Origin: a virus
Length of the DNA: 64,000 nt
Virus record (IMG/VR): IMGVR_UViG_3300010885_080919
Location: 1 to 64,000 of that record
Reading direction: 5' to 3' (one strand)
Part shown: one piece after another, positions 1-8,590 of the stretch
Layout of the letters: every line of letters starts with the position of its first letter
Numbering within the stretch: the first letter of the stretch is position 1
Notes under the pieces: generated by a model
What the model was told of the DNA's origin: nothing
Seen by the model: the letters and a program-made list of their open reading frames with translations, nothing else
Databases searched by the model: none
Translations under genes and position numbers: made by a program

Positions 1-1
1 A

Positions 2-2765
2 CAAGGAATAACAGGTAATACTGGTTCTCAAGGTACACAAGGAATAACAGGTAATACTGGTTCTCAAGGTACACAAGGAATAACAGGTAATACTGGTTCT
101 CAAGGTACACAAGGAATAACAGGCAATACTGGTTCTCAAGGTACACAAGGAATAACGGGTAACACTGGTTCACAAGGTACACAGGGAATAACAGGCAACA
201 CTGGTTCACAAGGTACACAGGGAATAACAGGCAACACTGGTTCTCAAGGCATACAGGGAATAACAGGTAATACTGGTTCACAAGGTACACAAGGAATAAC
301 AGGCAATACTGGTTCTCAAGGTACACAAGGAATAACAGGTAACACTGGTTCTCAAGGTTTACAGGGAATAACAGGCAACACTGGTTCTCAAGGCACACAG
401 GGAATAACAGGTAACACTGGTTCTCAAGGCATACAGGGAATAACAGGCAACACTGGTTCGCAAGGTACACAAGGAATAACAGGTAACACTGGTTCACAAG
501 GTATACAAGGATTTAATGGAACGAATGGCATTCAAGGCAGGACTGGTTCTCAAGGCACACAAGGAATAACAGGCGACACTGGTTCTCAAGGCACAACAGG
601 CAACACTGGTAGCACTGGGTCTCAAGGTGTACAAGGAATTACAGGCAATACTGGTAGCACTGGGTCTCAAGGTGTACAGGGAATAACAGGCAATACAGGC
701 TTACAAGGCTTACAAGGCTTACAAGGCATACAAGGAATACAAGGAATACAAGGAATACAAGGAATACAAGGTACACAAGGCATACAAGGAATACAAGGTA
801 CACAAGGCATACAAGGAATACAAGGAATACAAGGAATACAAGGAATACAAGGTACACAAGGAATACAAGGTACACAAGGTACACAAGGTACACAAGGTTT
901 ACAAGGAATAACAGGCAATACTGGTTCTCAAGGTACACAAGGAATAACAGGTAATACTGGTTCGCAAGGTTTACAAGGAATAACAGGTAATACTGGTTCT
1001 CAAGGCATACAGGGAATAACAGGCAACACTGGTTCTCAAGGCATACAGGGAATAACAGGCAACACTGGTTCGCAAGGTTTACAAGGAATAACAGGCAATA
1101 CTGGTTCTCAAGGTACACAAGGAATAACCGGCAATACTGGTTCGCAAGGTTTACAGGGACTAACAGGTAATACTGGTTCGCAAGGTTTACAAGGAATAAC
1201 AGGTAATACTGGTTCTCAAGGCATACAGGGAATAACAGGCAACACTGGTTCGCAAGGTTTACAGGGAATAACAGGCAATACTGGTTCGCAAGGTTTACAG
1301 GGAATAACAGGCAATACTGGTTCACAAGGTACACAAGGAATAACAGGTAATACTGGTTCACAAGGTATACAAGGTAGACAAGGTTTACAAGGAATAACCG
1401 GCAATACTGGTTCTCAAGGTTTACAGGGAATTACAGGTAATACTGGTTCTCAAGGTACACAAGGAATAACCGGCAATACTGGTTCGCAAGGTTTACAAGG
1501 AATTACAGGTAATACTGGTTCGCAAGGCATACAGGGAATAACAGGCAATACTGGTTCTCAAGGTACACAAGGAATAACAGGCAATACTGGTTCTCAAGGT
1601 ACACAAGGAATAACCGGCAATACTGGTTCTCAAGGTTTACAGGGAATAACAGGTAATACTGGTTCGCAAGGTACACAAGGAATAACGGGTAACACTGGTT
1701 CACAAGGTACACAAGGAATAACGGGTAACACTGGTTCACAAGGTACACAAGGAATAACGGGTAACACTGGTTCACAAGGTACACAGGGAATAACAGGCAA
1801 CACTGGTTCACAAGGTACACAGGGAATAACAGGCAATACTGGTTCGCAAGGTTTACAGGGAATAACAGGCAATACTGGTTCACAAGGTACACAGGGAATA
1901 ACAGGTAATACTGGTTCTCAAGGTTTACAGGGAATAACAGGTAATACTGGTTCTCAAGGTTTACAGGGAATAACAGGTAATACTGGTTCTCAAGGTACAC
2001 AGGGAATTACAGGTAATACTGGTTCTCAAGGTACACAGGGAATTACAGGTAATACTGGTTCTCAAGGTACACAAGGAATAACAGGCAATACTGGTTCTCA
2101 AGGTTTACAGGGAATAACAGGTAATACTGGTTCGCAAGGTACACAAGGAATAACAGGTAACACTGGTTCTCAAGGCATACAGGGAATAACAGGCAATACT
2201 GGTTCTCAAGGTTTACAAGGAATAACAGGCAATACTGGTTCACAAGGTACACAGGGAATAACAGGCAACACTGGTTCGCAAGGTTTACAGGGAATAACAG
2301 GCAATACTGGTTCTCAAGGTTTACAGGGAATAACAGGCAACACTGGTTCGCAAGGTTTACAGGGAATAACAGGCAATACTGGTTCACAAGGTACACAGGG
2401 AATAACAGGCAACACTGGTTCGCAAGGTTTACAGGGAATAACAGGCAATACTGGTTCTCAAGGTTTACAGGGAATAACAGGCAATACTGGTTCGCAAGGT
2501 ACACAAGGAATAACGGGTAACACTGGTTCGCAAGGTACACAAGGAATAACAGGTAATACTGGTTCTCAAGGTTTACAAGGAATAACAGGCAACACTGGTT
2601 CGCAAGGTTTACAGGGAATAACAGGCAATACTGGTTCTCAAGGTTTACAGGGAATAACAGGCAATACTGGTTCGCAAGGTACACAAGGTACACAAGGAAT
2701 TACAGGCGTACAGGGAATAACAGGTAATACTGGTTCTCAAGGTGTACAAGGAATACAGGGAGTCA
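2..2765. repeat. 36-bp tandem repeat array encoding Gly-X-Y triplets
   Basis: The dominant unit is 36 bp (caaggtacacaaggaataac followed by aggtaatactggttct), repeated with synonymous and Y-position variation. Near 700-900 it collapses to a 9-bp unit (caaggaata). Variation is mostly at third bases and in the GTQ/GLQ/GIQ choice, the pattern expected from repeat expansion by recombination under selection for the Gly frame. The array also creates long open frames on the minus strand that are translational shadows. Confidence 0.95.
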
Positions 2766-3133
2766 CAATACCTTCTATTACAGTATCTGGTTCTGATACG
2801 ACTGTGAGTGGTAATCTAAAAACCACTACAGTTACTGAAGGGGTGGTAGTTATAGGAAACAGTGGTGCGTCTAAAACTTTATCTATAGACAATGGAACTG
2901 TTCAAACTTGCACTTTAACAGGAAATTGTACTTTTACTATGCCGTCTTTAGTTGCTGGAAAAAGCTTTTTATTATTTTTAAATACGGGTGCTGGATCTTT
3001 TTCTTCGACATTTACTTCTGTCAAGTGGTCTGGTTCTGCTCCTACAGTCACTACAGCAGCTAGCAAAGTAGATATATTCACATTTGTTTCTGATGGAACT
3101 TATTGGTATGGCGTATACACTCAAAATTATTGA
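2..3133 (+). CDS. Collagen-like tail fibre protein (5' truncated)
   Basis: The frame is open from the window edge, so the N-terminus is missing. About 307 uninterrupted Gly-X-Y triplets (to about base 2765) are built mainly from the 12-residue unit [12 protein letters not shown], with a stretch near 700-900 reduced to GIQ/GTQ/GLQ triplets. A beta-rich C-terminal domain of about 120 residues follows ([35 protein letters not shown]), of a kind common at the ends of phage fibres. Proline is almost absent, so triple-helix stability would have to come from Thr/Gln or from modification. Many Y positions are Thr, as in the glycosylated GPT repeats of Bacillus BclA. It probably forms a trimeric fibre shaft. 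The glycine-rich gene follows after 8 nt. Confidence 0.9.
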   Translation, partial: QGITGNTGSQGTQGITGNTGSQGTQGITGNTGSQGTQGITGNTGSQGTQGITGNTGSQGTQGITGNTGSQGTQGITGNTGSQGIQGITGNTGSQGTQGITGNTGSQGTQGITGNTGSQGLQGITGNTGSQGTQGITGNTGSQGIQGITGNTGSQGTQGITGNTGSQGIQGFNGTNGIQGRTGSQGTQGITGDTGSQGTTGNTGSTGSQGVQGITGNTGSTGSQGVQGITGNTGLQGLQGLQGIQGIQGIQGIQGIQGTQGIQGIQGTQGIQGIQGIQGIQGIQGTQGIQGTQGTQGTQGLQGITGNTGSQGTQGITGNTGSQGLQGITGNTGSQGIQGITGNTGSQGIQGITGNTGSQGLQGITGNTGSQGTQGITGNTGSQGLQGLTGNTGSQGLQGITGNTGSQGIQGITGNTGSQGLQGITGNTGSQGLQGITGNTGSQGTQGITGNTGSQGIQGRQGLQGITGNTGSQGLQGITGNTGSQGTQGITGNTGSQGLQGITGNTGSQGIQGITGNTGSQGTQGITGNTGSQGTQGITGNTGSQGLQGITGNTGSQGTQGITGNTGSQGTQGITGNTGSQGTQGITGNTGSQGTQGITGNTGSQGTQGITGNTGSQGLQGITGNTGSQGTQGITGNTGSQGLQGITGNTGSQGLQGITGNTGSQGTQGITGNTGSQGTQGITGNTGSQGTQGITGNTGSQGLQGITGNTGSQGTQGITGNTGSQGIQGITGNTGSQGLQGITGNTGSQGTQGITGNTGSQGLQGITGNTGSQGLQGITGNTGSQGLQGITGNTGSQGTQGITGNTGSQGLQGITGNTGSQGLQGITGNTGSQGTQGITGNTGSQGTQGITGNTGSQGLQGITGNTGSQGLQGITGNTGSQGLQGITGNTGSQGTQGTQGITGVQGITGNTGSQGVQGIQGVTIPSITVSGSDTTVSGNLKTTTVTEGVVVIGNSGASKTLSIDNGTVQTCTLTGNCTFTMPSLVAGKSFLLFLNTGAGSFSSTFTSVKWSGSAPTVTTAASKVDIFTFVSDGTYWYGVYTQNY

Positions 3134-3141
3134 TATAAATT

Positions 3142-3744
3142 ATGTTTAGTCCAAGATTTACATTTTTTGCTAAAAAAGTCGCAGGAGGCTACACGCCATT
3201 TGCGGTTGTTTTCAATACTCCTACTACAAGTACTTATACAGTTCCAACAGGAGCAACAAGTATGAAAGCGTGGGTCATAGGCGGAGGTGGAGGCGGAGAA
3301 TCAGACTCTATCAATTGTCAGCAGCAGAGCGACGGATCTAATGGGGGAGAATCTGTTAAAACATATACAGTTGTTGGAGGCGGGACCGTTTCTTATACAG
3401 TTGGGTCTGCTGGAGTTGCGGGCTCTTACACAGGAAATACCAGCACAGATGCTACAGACGGTGGAAATTCAACAGTTACATATAATTCCACAACTATAAC
3501 AGCTACAGGGGGAGCAAATGGATACAACCCAAATCATCCTGGTACAGGTAGCGGAGGCGATTTTAATCACACATATGATGGAGCCGATTATCCTTCTAAT
3601 CCCGTTACTAGAAATACAGCAATAACAACATCCGGAAACACGCCATCTACATTTAACAACAGCATTGGCTATAAAGGCAACGGAACTACTTCCGGATCAA
3701 CAAACGGAAAACCAGGAGGCGTGGTTTTGTATTTTTTCACTTAA
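3142..3744 (+). CDS. Glycine-rich tail fibre/adhesin-like protein
   Basis: 200 residues. After a short N-terminal stretch (MFSPRFTFFAKK) comes a beta segment ending TYTVPTGATSMKAWVIGGGGGG, then several Gly/Ser/Thr/Asn-rich stretches (for example VVGGGTVSYTVG and GTGSGGDF) and a hydrophobic end, GGVVLYFFT. This matches the glycine-rich domain often found in phage receptor-binding tips and T4 gp38-type adhesins; that assignment is by general character, not a full motif match. It lies 8 nt after the collagen fibre gene and likely forms the tip or an accessory of that fibre. Confidence 0.65.
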   Translation: MFSPRFTFFAKKVAGGYTPFAVVFNTPTTSTYTVPTGATSMKAWVIGGGGGGESDSINCQQQSDGSNGGESVKTYTVVGGGTVSYTVGSAGVAGSYTGNTSTDATDGGNSTVTYNSTTITATGGANGYNPNHPGTGSGGDFNHTYDGADYPSNPVTRNTAITTSGNTPSTFNNSIGYKGNGTTSGSTNGKPGGVVLYFFT

Positions 3745-4294
3745 TATTTTTTATATCCCACATTCCGCCTTCCCCTGAGTTTGGCACAAAATCTTTGCTT
3801 TTAAATTTACTTGTGTTGCCTTTTATTTTTGTTATATCCCATTGTCCTCCCTCGCCTACTGTATTTTTAGGAGAAGAATTTGATCCTGGTATGTGTTTAA
3901 TATTCCACATTCCGCCTTCGCCTTCATCCGGTACGAGATCTTTGTTTTTAGTATAACTTGGCTTGCCTTTTAAGTGTTTGATATTCCACATTCCGCCTTC
4001 ACCATGATTGGTTCCCCAACCTTGTTTTGCTGTTGGTTTTTGCGTATCGCCTGGAATATGTCTAATGTCCCACATCCCGCCTTCGCCAGTGTTAAGAGTT
4101 TTATTTACCATTTGTTTAGTCTTGTAATTATAAATTCTATCATCCATAGAAAGATAGAAAATAGCATCCGCACTTCTTGTTAAATACCATTGAGGCGGAT
4201 ATAGGGCGATGCCGCCGTAGCCGGGCGGATATAATCCTGTCTTGGATCCCGGATTAGATGCTTCAGATATTAACCATTCTTTAAAATTAAGCAT
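3737..4294 (-). CDS. Tagged repeat protein with GEGGMWDIKHI repeats
   Basis: 185 residues, convergent with the preceding gene (8-nt overlap). It starts MLNFKEWLISEA, the best copy of the tag shared by many proteins in this window and very like the T4 capsid-targeting sequence, with an I-S-E|A site that fits the T4 gp21 protease consensus. The rest carries five copies, about 25-32 residues apart, of a GEGG(M/Q)W(D/N)I(K/R/T)(H/K/N)I motif separated by charged linkers. The function of the repeat is unknown to me. The upstream region is a perfect inverted repeat holding a TATAAATA box. Inferred to be a late, capsid-internal protein. Confidence 0.75.
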   Translation of the reverse strand: MLNFKEWLISEASNPGSKTGLYPPGYGGIALYPPQWYLTRSADAIFYLSMDDRIYNYKTKQMVNKTLNTGEGGMWDIRHIPGDTQKPTAKQGWGTNHGEGGMWNIKHLKGKPSYTKNKDLVPDEGEGGMWNIKHIPGSNSSPKNTVGEGGQWDITKIKGNTSKFKSKDFVPNSGEGGMWDIKNIK

Positions 4295-4329
4295 ATATAA
4301 ATTATCCCTTATTATTTATATATGCTTAA
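4287..4329. promoter_or_regulatory. 16-bp perfect inverted repeat with divergent late-type promoter boxes
   Basis: Arms 4287-4302 and 4314-4329 (TTAAGCATATATAAAT and its exact complement) flank an 11-bp spacer between two divergent genes. The minus strand carries TATAAATA at 4313-4320, identical to the T4 late promoter core. The plus strand carries TATAAATT at 4296-4303. Each box lies 20-40 nt upstream of its start codon. It may act as a symmetric bidirectional late promoter. Confidence 0.6.
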
Positions 4330-4338
4330 GGACAAAAT

Positions 4339-4800
4339 ATGGCTGAGTATTACAACATATCCGTAGAAGAAATGAACAATTTTCTTGTCCCACAAGGTTT
4401 CTCTCAAGTAGTTTTGCCGGGAACAAGAGAACTTGTTTATGGAAAAAGAGTCGATGCAAACAATATGAAAATGACATTAAGAGTGTACACCGGAATAGAT
4501 CCAAGCGGTCAGTCTAGAGACGTTGGCGAAGACGCAATGAGAGTTAATCTTTTCGTTAAACTTCCTAGCGGAGAAATAAAGAAACTTTTTGGATCAAAAA
4601 GAGTCCACAGAGTAAAAGGTTGGATGAAAAATCTACAATCTAGAATAAATGATGCATTGCAACAAATGCCACAAAGAATGTGTGAAAAGTGTGGCTTACC
4701 AATGATTTTAAGAGAAGGAAAAAGCAAAACAACTGGCAAACCATATAGTTTTTATGGGTGCGTGGGATATCCTTCTTGCACTAACACAAAACCAGTTTAA
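4339..4800 (+). CDS. Protein with C-terminal topoisomerase-type zinc ribbon
   Basis: 153 residues with an AAGGA Shine-Dalgarno site 6 nt upstream. The first roughly 110 residues are not recognised (a MAEYYNISVEEMNNFL start, then a mixed alpha/beta region). The C-terminus has CEKCGLPMILREG, then about 14 residues, then YGCVGYPSCTNTKPV. This is the four-cysteine C4 zinc finger found at the end of bacterial type IA topoisomerases and many nucleic-acid enzymes. No topoisomerase catalytic domain is present, so this is probably a small DNA- or RNA-binding protein. Confidence 0.65.
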   Translation: MAEYYNISVEEMNNFLVPQGFSQVVLPGTRELVYGKRVDANNMKMTLRVYTGIDPSGQSRDVGEDAMRVNLFVKLPSGEIKKLFGSKRVHRVKGWMKNLQSRINDALQQMPQRMCEKCGLPMILREGKSKTTGKPYSFYGCVGYPSCTNTKPV

Positions 4801-4811
4801 AGGAGAAAAAA

Positions 4812-5165
4812 ATGAAAGAATGGTTTGGACTATCAGGAATAAATGAATCTGTTGAATCTGAAATTAAAGAATTTGCAAAAAAAAGATATGATGGTGCAAA
4901 AAAAATAACAGAAAATGCAAGTGAAAAAGGCGGTGCCGCTTTATTAACAAGAGATCACTTTGCTGTTAAACTACCTTATTACAACAAAGCAAAATCTGGT
5001 AATTTCGATAGAGTAGAAATGAAGAAAGAATATCAAGAACTATGTAATTCTTTGCATTCAAAAATGAATAAAATAGAAAATGTCAATCAGAAAGAGTTTC
5101 AGGAGTTGCTTGGTAAATTAGAAGTTATAGGAGAGCTTTTAATCAAATCACAAGAAATGAGGTAA
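4812..5165 (+). CDS. Small tagged protein of unknown function
   Basis: 117 residues, with AAAGGAG upstream. It begins MKEWFGLSGINES, a shortened form of the window's shared tag (K-E-W-F) followed by an I-N-E|S sequence that fits a prohead-protease site. The rest is a charged, mostly helical protein with no motif I know. It sits between the zinc-ribbon gene (11-nt gap) and the HNH gene (2-nt gap), so the three are probably cotranscribed. Confidence 0.6.
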   Translation: MKEWFGLSGINESVESEIKEFAKKRYDGAKKITENASEKGGAALLTRDHFAVKLPYYNKAKSGNFDRVEMKKEYQELCNSLHSKMNKIENVNQKEFQELLGKLEVIGELLIKSQEMR

Positions 5166-5167
5166 AA

Positions 5168-5770
5168 ATGTCAATCACACAATCAAGAGTGTTAGTTCTA
5201 AACAGATCTTGGATAGCTCTAGGAACAACAACTCTTGAAAACGCTATTACAAAGGCGGCATCGTTTTATAAAGACGGTACTCCTAAAGCTAAAATCATAG
5301 ACGGTATAAATGATTTTAGAGCCTTTGAATGGTCAGATTGGACTAAGTTGACCCCAAAAGAAAACGAGGCTGGAATACGTGGCGTAAACGCCATATTTCG
5401 CATTCCGGAAATAATTCAATTTACTAAATATGACAAAGCACCAACGAGAAAAATTCATTATAACAGAAGAACTATATTTATAAGAGACAACAGTCAGTGT
5501 CAATATTGCAGTTCCAAAAAAGATCTATCTTTGGATCATATAATTCCTAAATGCCAAGGAGGACTAACAAATTGGGAAAACATTGTTGTTGCTTGCGTAA
5601 AATGCAACGTGAAAAAAGCTGGCAGAACCCCATTGCAGGCTGGAATGCGATTATTAAAACAGCCTGCTAAACCAAAATCTACTTTATTTGCTGGGGAGAA
5701 GATCGTTAAGTCTTGGAGCTCATTTGTAGGCGAGGCATATTGGTTGACCGAGCTAGAGCACGATTCATGA
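5168..5770 (+). CDS. HNH endonuclease
   Basis: 200 residues. The HNH core lies at about residues 112-160: a CQYC pair, LDHIIPKCQGG (the first His and Asp of HNH), NWENIVVAC (the Asn) and CVKCNVKKAG (second metal-binding Cys pair and final residues). The N-terminal 100 residues (VLVLNRSWIALGTTTLENAI) match the leader seen in the bacterial HNH endonucleases that start with L-N-x-x-x-x-P/I. Such genes in phages are commonly free-standing homing endonucleases, though some serve in packaging. It overlaps the convergent structural gene by 6 nt. Confidence 0.85.
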   Translation: MSITQSRVLVLNRSWIALGTTTLENAITKAASFYKDGTPKAKIIDGINDFRAFEWSDWTKLTPKENEAGIRGVNAIFRIPEIIQFTKYDKAPTRKIHYNRRTIFIRDNSQCQYCSSKKDLSLDHIIPKCQGGLTNWENIVVACVKCNVKKAGRTPLQAGMRLLKQPAKPKSTLFAGEKIVKSWSSFVGEAYWLTELEHDS

Positions 5771-6172
5771 TGCTCCGATATTTAAACTTATAGATATGTT
5801 TCCGCCATCACTCGGTAATATAAAAGGAGCGTCGTTAAACCTTTCTACCCATAAAATATAATCCTCAGAGTCTACCGTTGAAGTTACGTAGTATCCATAT
5901 ACTTGCGTGTTAGTAGAAAAATTAAATGTTTGTTCTGGATATGATGCTGTCGTTATGTTTGATAATGTTTCAATCACCCAACCGCTTTGATTCAAAGTTA
6001 TTGGCACATATCCAAGCTGATCGGCTTCTATTAGATCAGAGTATACTGTTAGTTTATTTGGATTAAAATCATTTTTGAACAATCTCAATATTTGAGTGGT
6101 TGGAGCAGATGATTTACCTAAAATAAGATTTAAAGCTAATTGATCTGATATATTTGGAACTATTAATGTCAT
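5765..6172 (-). CDS. Putative small virion protein
   Basis: About 135 residues starting MTLIVPNISDQLALNLILG; this ATG is chosen because AAAGGGAA lies just upstream. The protein is rich in Ser, Thr, Asn and beta-strand-like segments (YGYYVTSTVDSEDYILWVERF), consistent with a tail or fibre component. The same minus-strand block holds a 57-residue gene and a 174-residue gene immediately upstream, with each stop near the next Shine-Dalgarno site. No family is recognised. Confidence 0.55.
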   Translation of the reverse strand: MTLIVPNISDQLALNLILGKSSAPTTQILRLFKNDFNPNKLTVYSDLIEADQLGYVPITLNQSGWVIETLSNITTASYPEQTFNFSTNTQVYGYYVTSTVDSEDYILWVERFNDAPFILPSDGGNISISLNIGAS

Positions 6173-6182
6173 ACATTCCCTT

Positions 6183-6356
6183 TCATGGTGACCCGCCATC
6201 AAATTTTACACTTCTTCTATAATCAACCACATCATCTAAAGCTTTATCCGCAGATAATTCATATTTACAATTTTTTTTGTTGCAAATAGTATTTGCTTTT
6301 TTAATTTGTTCTTTATTTTTTTTTAAATTTTTAAATCTTTTTGGTAATTCGCGCAT
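6183..6356 (-). CDS. 57-residue basic protein ending DGGSP
   Basis: An ATG at 6356 follows AAAAGGATTTTAT, a good ribosome-binding site, and reads 57 codons to a TGA. The protein is very Lys/Asn-rich at the N-terminus (MRELPKRFKNLKKNK), has CNKKNC in the middle and ends KFDGGSP. The upstream gene ends LLDGGTP, so the two neighbours share a C-terminal DGG(T/S)P. Its stop lies next to the Shine-Dalgarno site of the next gene. Probably a real small gene in a structural operon; function unknown. Confidence 0.55.
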   Translation of the reverse strand: MRELPKRFKNLKKNKEQIKKANTICNKKNCKYELSADKALDDVVDYRRSVKFDGGSP

Positions 6357-6368
6357 ATAAAATCCTTT

Positions 6369-6893
6369 TCATGGGGTTCCACCGTCAAGCAAAACTCGTT
6401 CTATTTCTTTTAGTATCTCAGCTGCCTTTATATCGCTATTTATGAATTCTGTTTTAAAACTGTTTGATTTCATTTTGTTTACAAGGTTTTTTAGTTTTTT
6501 CAATGTAACTCCTACCGGAACATCGTTAGGCGAAGTAACAGAACTGGTGTAGTATTGACTTACACCGCACCCACCTATTTTCATAATTAGTTCTTCTAAA
6601 TAATTCTTAAAACTTTCTGCTTCTTGTTGGGCCTCTGGGTATCTGCACAGTGTGTTTTCATCATGTATCCTGTTAAATGTGTCTTTGTACATAAAAATAG
6701 GCTGGTGTCCCTTAAAGAATAAATTCACTTTTTTGACGCCTATTTTTTCAAAAACTCCCAACCTTGCTTTTCTTAAAATGTATAAAACTTCTCCAATAGC
6801 AAATTTAGAAGGATATAGACTATTTAAATTGATTATAGGACAACCAAAAAACCTTATCTTTCCAGATCCGTTAAAAGTATATGATATTGACAT
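6369..6893 (-). CDS. Putative structural protein ending DGGTP
   Basis: 174 residues beginning MSISYTFNGSGKIRFFGCP. It has a short beta-rich front half and a Lys-rich helical back half (SVTSPNDVPVGVTLKKLKN, then EILKEIERVLLDGGTP). It is first in a three-gene minus-strand block (6893 to 5765) and is divergent from the Mtd-type fibre gene across a palindromic promoter region. No family is recognised; context suggests a virion protein. Confidence 0.5.
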   Translation of the reverse strand: MSISYTFNGSGKIRFFGCPIINLNSLYPSKFAIGEVLYILRKARLGVFEKIGVKKVNLFFKGHQPIFMYKDTFNRIHDENTLCRYPEAQQEAESFKNYLEELIMKIGGCGVSQYYTSSVTSPNDVPVGVTLKKLKNLVNKMKSNSFKTEFINSDIKAAEILKEIERVLLDGGTP

Positions 6894-6912
6894 TTTAATC
6901 CTAAATAGTATG

Positions 6913-6936
6913 TCTACACAATATATAGTGTGTAGA
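6913..6936. promoter_or_regulatory. 8-bp perfect inverted repeat between divergent genes
   Basis: TCTACACA (6913-6920) and TGTGTAGA (6929-6936) flank the A/T core ATATATAG. The site lies in the 68-bp gap between two divergent structural genes and resembles, in layout, the palindromes at 4287 and 11216. It could be an operator or a bidirectional late promoter. No exact TATAAATA box is present here. Confidence 0.4.
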
Positions 6937-6961
6937 TACTCATAACCGAATAAAAGTTAAA

Positions 6962-7588
6962 ATGCCAGTAAAAGCTCAAATACAATTCAGAAGAGGTACT
7001 CGTCAGGAGTGGATAGACAAAAATCCCATATTAGATCAAGGTGAGCCAGGTTACGAAACAGACACAGGAAGATACAAAATAGGAAATGGTATCTTAGTAT
7101 GGACTAGATTGCAATATGCTACAGACAGTATAAATCCTATATTATTAGCAGATAATTCCAATATATTAAATAAAACAGAGGTTGTTTCTCCAGAAATAAA
7201 TTTTAAAACAATAGAGGACACAGACATCTTTACTGTGCCCGATGGGTTTGAATTCTTGATAGATTCTATGGAAGTAATTACAAAACAAATAACCACTCCG
7301 AATTCACCCCCAACTATAAGATTTGGAAATCGTCAAGACTTTCAAGCTTATTATCCAAACAATATAATTACAAGCAACGAAACTGGGTTTCGGCACGTGA
7401 TACAAATGCCACAAAACGCCATTGATGAAGGAGTAATTGTTACAATTGGAGTTATACTTCCTAGTTCCGCAGCTTCTCATTCTGGATACGGCATTGTTCG
7501 TGGTAATCTATTGCCAAAAACATATGGTGCCATGAGTGCTAATCTGTTGCCGCACAATGTGCATGCTAATCTGTTGCCAAAAACATAA
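6962..7588 (+). CDS. Tail fibre protein with Mtd-type N-terminal domain
   Basis: 208 residues. Residues 1-52 (IQFRRGTRQEWIDKNPILDQ, then GEPGYETDTGRYKIGNG and VWTRLQY) are a textbook copy of the small domain at the N-terminus of phage major tropism determinant and related fibre proteins (R-R-G-T, G-E-x-G-x-E-T-D-T, K-I-G-N/D-G, W-x-x-L). A beta-rich body follows. The last 30 residues carry three near-copies of NLLPKT (GNLLPKT, ANLLPHN, ANLLPKT). Probably a fibre or baseplate-attached protein. Confidence 0.75.
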   Translation: MPVKAQIQFRRGTRQEWIDKNPILDQGEPGYETDTGRYKIGNGILVWTRLQYATDSINPILLADNSNILNKTEVVSPEINFKTIEDTDIFTVPDGFEFLIDSMEVITKQITTPNSPPTIRFGNRQDFQAYYPNNIITSNETGFRHVIQMPQNAIDEGVIVTIGVILPSSAASHSGYGIVRGNLLPKTYGAMSANLLPHNVHANLLPKT

Positions 7589-7609
7589 ATTATCGTACTA
7601 TCTTATGAT

Positions 7610-8590
7610 ATGCTATCTAAAATATCATTAGAAAATGGTGGATTTTTAAAACCTCTTTTGCTGCCGACAGCTTCGATTGTTGGGCCATCTCTCTGCAATC
7701 CATCTGTTTTTGTACAAGAAAATGAAGAAGTTTTAGTTAATTTAAGAAATATTAATTATGTTTTATATCACAGCGAAAAAAACAAATACGAGCATAGTTG
7801 GGGACCTTTGTGTTATCTACACAAAGAAAATGATCTGAGACTGGCGACAAATAATATTTTGTGCAAATTAGATAAAAATTTAGATATAAAATCAAATAAC
7901 ATTATAAACACATCTTCTTTAGACGAAACTCCTCTTTGGGAGTTTGTAGGATTAGAGGACGGAAGATTAGTTAATTGGCATAATAAATTATATTTAAGTG
8001 GAGTTAGAAGAGACACGACTACTCACGGACAAGGAAGAATGGAATTATCTGAGTTGTCTGTTGCGGAAAACAACGTTGTAGAAATAAGCAGAGCTAGAAT
8101 CCCCGCTCCAGGAAACAACGAAAGCTACTGCGAGAAGAACTGGATGCCTGTGTTGGATCAGGAATACACTTATGTAAAATGGACAAACGCCACAGAAGTA
8201 GTAAAATTCGACCCAATAAATAAAACTTGTAACACAATTTTTCTTAAAGAATATAAGCAATTGTATACAAATGATTTAAGAGGTGGATCACAAGTAATTC
8301 CTTATAAAGATAATTATTTAGCAGTAGTACATGAATCAAACTTGTACAAATCCGAGGCTGGCAAGAAAGACGCCACCTACAGACATAGGTTTGTTTTGTG
8401 GGACAAGAATTGGAATTTGATTAATCTGTCCGATACTTTTTCTTTTATGGATGCTAAAATAGAATTTTGTTGTGGACTAGCAGAATACAGAGATAAACTA
8501 TTATTGTCTTTCGGATTTCAAGATAATGCTTCTTACCTTTTAGGATTTCCTAAAAAACTTTTAGGAAAATATTTAAAAATATATGAATGA
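7610..8590 (+). CDS. Beta-propeller glycoside hydrolase/phosphorylase-like protein
   Basis: 326 residues. Signature segments at about 105-120 (GLEDGRLVNWHNKLYLSGVR), ENWMPV-like EKNWMPV, LRGGSQVIPYKDNYLAVVHE and a C-terminal IEFCCGLAEYRDKLLLSFG resemble the five-bladed propellers of GH130/GH43-type enzymes (E-D-x-R blade motif and a glutamate-rich centre). In glycan clusters such proteins accompany glycosyltransferases. It overlaps the next gene by 8 nt and is likely cotranscribed with the methyltransferase and GT17 genes. Catalysis is uncertain. Confidence 0.55.
   Translation: MLSKISLENGGFLKPLLLPTASIVGPSLCNPSVFVQENEEVLVNLRNINYVLYHSEKNKYEHSWGPLCYLHKENDLRLATNNILCKLDKNLDIKSNNIINTSSLDETPLWEFVGLEDGRLVNWHNKLYLSGVRRDTTTHGQGRMELSELSVAENNVVEISRARIPAPGNNESYCEKNWMPVLDQEYTYVKWTNATEVVKFDPINKTCNTIFLKEYKQLYTNDLRGGSQVIPYKDNYLAVVHESNLYKSEAGKKDATYRHRFVLWDKNWNLINLSDTFSFMDAKIEFCCGLAEYRDKLLLSFGFQDNASYLLGFPKKLLGKYLKIYE

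Noticed and set aside
639-2693. Long minus-strand open frames rich in [11 protein letters not shown] over the fibre gene
   Set aside because: They are exact antisense shadows of the Gly-X-Y repeat; the plus frame keeps glycine every third codon and continues into a normal fibre C-terminus.
1-2765. CRISPR-like array suggested by the 36-bp period
   Set aside because: There are no unique spacers; units are contiguous, coding and vary only at Y positions and third bases. No cas genes are near.
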